Of a stretch of DNA of 34,013 nt, positions 31,014-34,013 are shown in pieces. The stretch comes from Bacteroidales bacterium (GTDB lineage: Bacteria > Bacteroidota > Bacteroidia > Bacteroidales > Bacteroidaceae): the NCBI GenBank assembly GCA_004555245.1, contig SFIS01000027.1:1-34013 (forward strand), in the 5' to 3' direction. Position numbers and translations under genes: made by a program. Position 1 is the first letter of the stretch; each line of letters opens with the position of its first letter. The notes beneath the pieces are model-generated. The model did not search any database, was not told where the DNA came from, and worked only from the letters and a program-made list of their open reading frames with translations.

Positions 31014-32579
31014 ATGTCTAAGCAAATAGAAAAAATCAAGCAGCTTATCGAGAAGCGCGAGACAGCACGCCTTGGTGGTGGAGAGAAAGCTATCGACAAG
31101 CAGCACCAGCGCGGTAAATATACAGCACGCGAGCGTATTGACATGCTTCTCGACGCAGGTTCTTTCGAGGAATATGACATGTTTAAGCTACACCGTTGCA
31201 CCAACTTCGGCATGGAGAAGAAACAGTTCCTTGGCGATGGTGTCGTAACAGGTAGCGGTACAATCGACGGACGTCTTGTCTTTGTCTTCGCACAGGACTT
31301 CACAGTAAACGGCGGTTCACTCTCAGAGACAATGGCCCAGAAGATATGTAAGGTCATGGACCTGGCTATGAAGATGGGAGCTCCGTGTATTGGTATAAAC
31401 GACTCCGGTGGCGCACGTATTCAGGAAGGCATCAATGCCCTTGCTGGATATGCTGAGATTTTCCAGCGCAATATCGAGGCTTCAGGTGTCGTACCTCAGA
31501 TTTCAGGAATATTCGGCCCATGCGCAGGTGGTGCAGTCTACTCTCCCGCCCTCACAGACTTCACACTCATGATGGAGAACACATCATACATGTTCCTCAC
31601 AGGACCTGCAGTCGTTAAGAGTGTGACCGGAGAGAATGTTGACGCTGAGCACCTTGGTGGCGCAAGCGTACATGCCTCAAAATCAGGTGTGACACACTTT
31701 ACAGCAAAGACAGAGGAAGAGGGTCTCGCCATGATAAAGAAGCTCCTCAGCTATCTCCCGAGCAACAACATGGAGGAGGCACCACGTACAGAGTGTACAG
31801 ACCCTGTCAACCGTATGGAAGACATTCTCAACGAGATAATCCCAGAGAATCCAAACGAGGCATACGATATGTACAAGGTTATAGCAGCTATAACTGACAA
31901 CGGAGAATTCTTCGAGGTTCAGCCAAAGTATGCTAAGAATATCATCGTTGGTTTCGCAAGGTTCAACGGACAGTCTGTAGGCATCGTAGCCAACCAGCCT
32001 TCTGCATACGCTGGTGTGCTTGACTGCAATGCATCACGTAAGGGCGCGCGTTTCGTCCGCTTCTGTGACGCTTTCAATATTCCTATCGTCTCTCTCGTAG
32101 ATGTTCCAGGATTCCTCCCAGGTACAGGTCAGGAATACAACGCTGTTATTCTCCATGGTGCAAAGCTTCTCTACGCTTACGGCGAGGCTACAGTACCTAA
32201 GATTACAGTCACTCTGCGCAAATCATATGGTGGATCACACATCGTGATGGGTTCTAAGCAGCTAAAGACAGACCTTAACTACGCATGGCCATCGGCTGAG
32301 ATTGCCGTGATGGGTGCATCAGGTGCTGTAGCTGTCCTTCAGGCAAAGGCCATCAAGGCATGCAAGGAAGAAGGTGGAGATGTTGCCGCACTCATTGCTG
32401 AGAAAGAGAAAGAATACTCAGATCTCTTCGCAAATCCATATCAGGCTGCGAAGTATGGCTATATTGACGATGTCATAGAGCCACGCAACACACGCTTCCG
32501 TATATGCAAAGGTCTTGCTCTACTCGCCACAAAGCGCGACTCAAGACCAGCCAAGAAGCACGGATGCATGCCAACATAA
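31014..32579 (+). CDS. mmdA: Methylmalonyl-CoA decarboxylase alpha / propionyl-CoA carboxyltransferase
   Basis: The 521-residue carboxyltransferase of the crotonase fold moves carboxyl between acyl-CoA and carrier-bound biotin. Typical parts are ARERIDMLLDAGSFEEYD near the start, FVFAQDFTVNGGSLSETMAQK, CIGINDSGGARIQEGINALAGY (acyl-CoA oxyanion site), ISGIFGPCAGGAVYSPALTDF, VGIVANQPSAYAGVLD and DVPGFLPGTGQEYNAVI (biotin side). The tail is family-like to about residue 505. Whether the complex decarboxylates methylmalonyl-CoA or carboxylates propionyl-CoA cannot be decided here, because neither a beta decarboxylase nor a biotin carboxylase is adjacent. Confidence 0.95.
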   Translation: MSKQIEKIKQLIEKRETARLGGGEKAIDKQHQRGKYTARERIDMLLDAGSFEEYDMFKLHRCTNFGMEKKQFLGDGVVTGSGTIDGRLVFVFAQDFTVNGGSLSETMAQKICKVMDLAMKMGAPCIGINDSGGARIQEGINALAGYAEIFQRNIEASGVVPQISGIFGPCAGGAVYSPALTDFTLMMENTSYMFLTGPAVVKSVTGENVDAEHLGGASVHASKSGVTHFTAKTEEEGLAMIKKLLSYLPSNNMEEAPRTECTDPVNRMEDILNEIIPENPNEAYDMYKVIAAITDNGEFFEVQPKYAKNIIVGFARFNGQSVGIVANQPSAYAGVLDCNASRKGARFVRFCDAFNIPIVSLVDVPGFLPGTGQEYNAVILHGAKLLYAYGEATVPKITVTLRKSYGGSHIVMGSKQLKTDLNYAWPSAEIAVMGASGAVAVLQAKAIKACKEEGGDVAALIAEKEKEYSDLFANPYQAAKYGYIDDVIEPRNTRFRICKGLALLATKRDSRPAKKHGCMPT

Positions 32580-32694
32580 ACACAGGGATAATATAGAAGG
32601 ACACCGTCCGGACAATAATAAGGCCTTAAGGGAGGGGACTATACCTTAACCATACATTCGCATATGTCCGAAACATAAGAATGTCAGGCCGATA

Positions 32695-32850
32695 CATTAT
32701 GAATAGTGAATAGCGACTGAGTACAGAGAAGAAGGATGAAGCATGATATTATCATGAACATATACATCTGAGGGAGAGACCGCCATTATAGAGCAATGAC
32801 GCTGATTTCTCATCGTCGATATACTCAGCTGCTATTCATTATTTGTAATA
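32695..32850. repeat. 156-nt element bounded by 27-nt inverted repeats
   Basis: The arms 32695-32721 and 32824-32850 match as inverted repeats at 21 of 27 positions, and every difference is a transition, so several become G-U pairs in RNA. The middle holds a small hairpin, CATGA...TCATG, at about 32741-32756. The element lies in the 402-nt gap between mmdA and the 51-aa gene. It could be a structured RNA or a small non-autonomous mobile element; no target-site duplication is evident. Confidence 0.6.
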
Positions 32851-32872
32851 ATCCGACGCCAAGCCATGAGCA

Positions 32873-32956
32873 ATATCAACCGAGGCGCGAAGGAGGAAGA
32901 CTACAGTCAAACTTGCTTGAATATTGCCGAGGCGCGGAGGAAGAAGACGAAGTCAA
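32873..32956. repeat. Diverged direct duplication before the 51-aa gene
   Basis: Two copies of about 36-38 nt (32873-32910 and 32921-32956) share the core CCGAGGCGCG, a purine-rich AGGAGGAAGA-type stretch and a terminal AGTCAA. They lie immediately upstream of the 51-aa gene. Confidence 0.55.
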
Positions 32957-32981
32957 TACGCATGCTAAGAAAGGAAAGATA

Positions 32982-33137
32982 ATGTCACAGGTAAATAACG
33001 AAATATACGCTGCCATATCCATGGCGCTCTACGAGCTTCAAGGTGCTATGATGCACGACGATGAACCGGGCATCATAACAATCAAGCCACGCCAGACAGC
33101 GTGGAAGACACCACAGCAAATAATCCTGTCAAGGTAA
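32982..33137 (+). CDS. 51-aa protein, possible soluble remnant of an OadG/MmdD-type subunit
   Basis: The start at 32982 follows AAGGAAAG, and the product is 51 residues: NNEIYAAISMALYELQGAM, then an acidic HDDEPG, IITIKPRQTAWKTPQQIIL and SR. The AAISMAL helix and the later W-containing segment recall the C-terminal region of OadG/MmdD subunits of sodium-pumping decarboxylases, but the membrane helix those proteins have is absent. Position between mmdA and the biotin carrier gene supports a small accessory subunit. A longer frame opens at 32796, but its extra sequence runs through two repeat regions and shows no family feature. Function is inferred from position and a weak motif. Confidence 0.6.
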   Translation: MSQVNNEIYAAISMALYELQGAMMHDDEPGIITIKPRQTAWKTPQQIILSR

Positions 33138-33145
33138 AAAGAAAT

Positions 33146-33571
33146 ATGAAAGAATTCAAATACACAATCAACGGTAACAAATACGAGGTTACTATAGGGA
33201 ATATTGAAGGCAGAAACGTCGAGCTGACAGTCAATGGAGAGCCCTACACTGTCCAGATGGAGCCAAACGAGGTAAAGAAAGAACGTGTGAAAGTCTCTGC
33301 TCCTAAACCAGCAGCTAAACCAGTCTCAGCTCCACAACAGGGAGCACCTGCTGCAAGCGGCAATGCTCTCAAAGCACCTCTGCCAGGCGTTATCAAGAAT
33401 ATCTGTGTGGCTGTTGGCGATACAGTTTCAGAAGGCCAGACTCTCGTTGTGTTAGAGGCAATGAAGATGGAGAATAACCTCGACGCAGAGAAAGCCGGCA
33501 CAGTAACAGCTATTCATGTTGAGGTTGGACAGAATGTCATGGAGAATACTCCACTTGTCACTATAGGATAA
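33146..33571 (+). CDS. Biotin carboxyl carrier protein of the decarboxylase/carboxylase complex
   Basis: A 141-residue biotin carrier. An N-terminal beta-rich part (MKEFKYTINGNKYEVTIGNI...) is followed by a Pro/Ala linker (about 51-72) and a biotinyl domain with VVLEAMKMENN; Lys107 is the biotin site. The linker-plus-lipoyl form is standard for MmdC and OadA-type carriers. ATG at 33146 begins at the conserved part and follows the 51-aa gene by 8 nt; the frame from 33101 overlaps that gene. A terminator at 33612 ends the operon. It carries CO2 as carboxybiotin for the upstream carboxyltransferase. Confidence 0.93.
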   Translation: MKEFKYTINGNKYEVTIGNIEGRNVELTVNGEPYTVQMEPNEVKKERVKVSAPKPAAKPVSAPQQGAPAASGNALKAPLPGVIKNICVAVGDTVSEGQTLVVLEAMKMENNLDAEKAGTVTAIHVEVGQNVMENTPLVTIG

Positions 33572-33611
33572 TCAATACTGACAAATAATTCGAGAAATCA
33601 TAAAAAAGGAA

Positions 33612-33658
33612 AGTGGTTCAGGTCATACAAAGTATTATCTTGAACCACTCTTTTTTTT
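33612..33658 (+). terminator. Terminator of the mmdA-biotin carrier operon
   Basis: AGTGGTTCA (33612-33620) and TGAACCACT (33641-33649) form a perfect 9-bp stem with a 20-nt loop, followed by C and eight T residues. It shows that the operon ends here with no decarboxylase beta subunit. Confidence 0.9.
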
Positions 33659-33864
33659 CAATCGTCTCACCCGGAATAACCACTCCAATATTAACAGCTA
33701 CAATATACGCTAGATTATGACATGGGAGTCCCACCCCACCCCATTACTGCGTTTATTCATTCACGTATATGCGTGTAAGCATAATCTGAGGGCTGGATAT
33801 TGATGGCTGATGACGGAAAGGCAGTACGCTACCCGTGTATGGGTTTATTAAACTCGATTATAAT

Positions 33865-34013
33865 ATGCTGCGATTAAGAGATATCAAACTGGTAGAGAGC
33901 ATTTCCTCACTTGACAATATTCCTGAGGGGAAAACTCTGATAAACACCATAAACGCCTACAGCTATACTGTAACGAGAAAAGACAGAATATTCGCAGAGG
34001 CTCTGACAGAAGG
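33865..34013 (+). CDS. WecG/TagA/CpsF family glycosyltransferase, N-terminal fragment
   Basis: Only the first 49 residues are present; the window ends inside the gene. They read MLRLRDIKLVESISSLDNIP, then EGKTLINTINAYSYTVTRKD and RIFAEALTE. The INTINAYSY segment followed by a KDRIFAEAL helix is the characteristic N-terminal pattern of the WecG/TagA/CpsF family (GT26), which adds N-acetylmannosaminuronic acid, N-acetylmannosamine or glucose to lipid-linked carriers. The upstream 206-nt gap holds no gene, and no clear promoter box is visible. The call is by motif only. Confidence 0.7.
   Translation, partial: MLRLRDIKLVESISSLDNIPEGKTLINTINAYSYTVTRKDRIFAEALTE

Noticed and set aside
32580..32981. 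Cobalamin riboswitch in the methylmalonyl-CoA operon gap
   Set aside because: No B12-box-like sequence is visible, and the conserved helices are absent.
32796..32981. N-terminal extension giving a 113-residue protein instead of 51
   Set aside because: It crosses the inverted-repeat element and the direct duplication, has no conserved feature and no membrane helix.

Overview
The window reads as a chromosomal segment of a Bacteroidales bacterium, most likely in the Prevotella group. The evidence is: recurrent Bacteroidetes-type promoters with a TAnnTTTG -7 box (rpmH, efp, the nfeD/flotillin pair, rpsF, nnr, hpt and the tRNA pair); almost no Shine-Dalgarno sequences, except in front of rpsR and rplI; and Bacteroidetes-typical families (DUF4494, DUF4831, DUF4878, a type IX secretion-like C-terminal domain, a PFKVPEGYF protein behind an ECF sigma factor). 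The genus is an inference.

Layout. 1-96: 3' end (domains V and VI) of a group II intron whose body lies outside the window. 97-542: gene-free, with a perfect 17-bp-period tandem repeat and other short repeats. 543-1648: rpmH (minus) diverging from efp (plus), whose long leader carries direct repeats. 1752-6393: glycosyltransferase, radC, SufT-like protein, LpxH-like hydrolase and a sodium-coupled transporter, closely spaced. 6534-8505: NfeD-like protein and flotillin. 8621-10926: DUF4494 protein, PLP homeostasis protein, YiiX-like hydrolase, DUF4878 lipoprotein. 11118-11429: a secreted protein that is almost only a sorting-domain-like module. 11632-13230: ECF sigma factor, single-pass membrane protein and small periplasmic protein, which look like an envelope-stress unit. 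13323-14738: promoter, probable S6:S18 leader, rpsF-rpsR-rplI and terminator. 14865-17662: fabD and a cytoplasmic GH13 enzyme. 17833-20446 (minus): bifunctional NAD(P)HX repair enzyme and a DUF4831 protein. 20583-27567: hpt, adk, obg, pgeF, a tandemly duplicated M23 protein and an M3 metallopeptidase. 27724-30176: UDP-galactopyranose mutase and a capsule-type glycosyltransferase. 30262-30456: tRNA-Thr(CGU) and tRNA-Gly(CCC). 30491-33571: methylmalonyl-CoA epimerase, carboxyltransferase, a 51-aa protein and the biotin carrier. 33865-34013: start of a WecG/TagA/CpsF glycosyltransferase, cut by the window end.

How the genes work together. Most genes are housekeeping or envelope functions: lipid A (LpxH), fatty acids (FabD), peptidoglycan (M23, PgeF), surface glycans (GT2, Glf, capsule-type GT, WecG-like) and propionate/succinate metabolism (Mce, MmdA, biotin carrier). 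I found no defence system, CRISPR array, prophage or intact transposon. The most interesting signals are small: strong Shine-Dalgarno sites in front of bS18 and bL9 in a lineage that normally does not use them, coupled to a probable S6:S18-binding leader; an unexplained 156-nt inverted-repeat element inside the methylmalonyl-CoA operon; a sorting domain with no cargo; an M23 protein whose first copy has lost all its metal ligands; and short repeats shared between distant intergenic regions.
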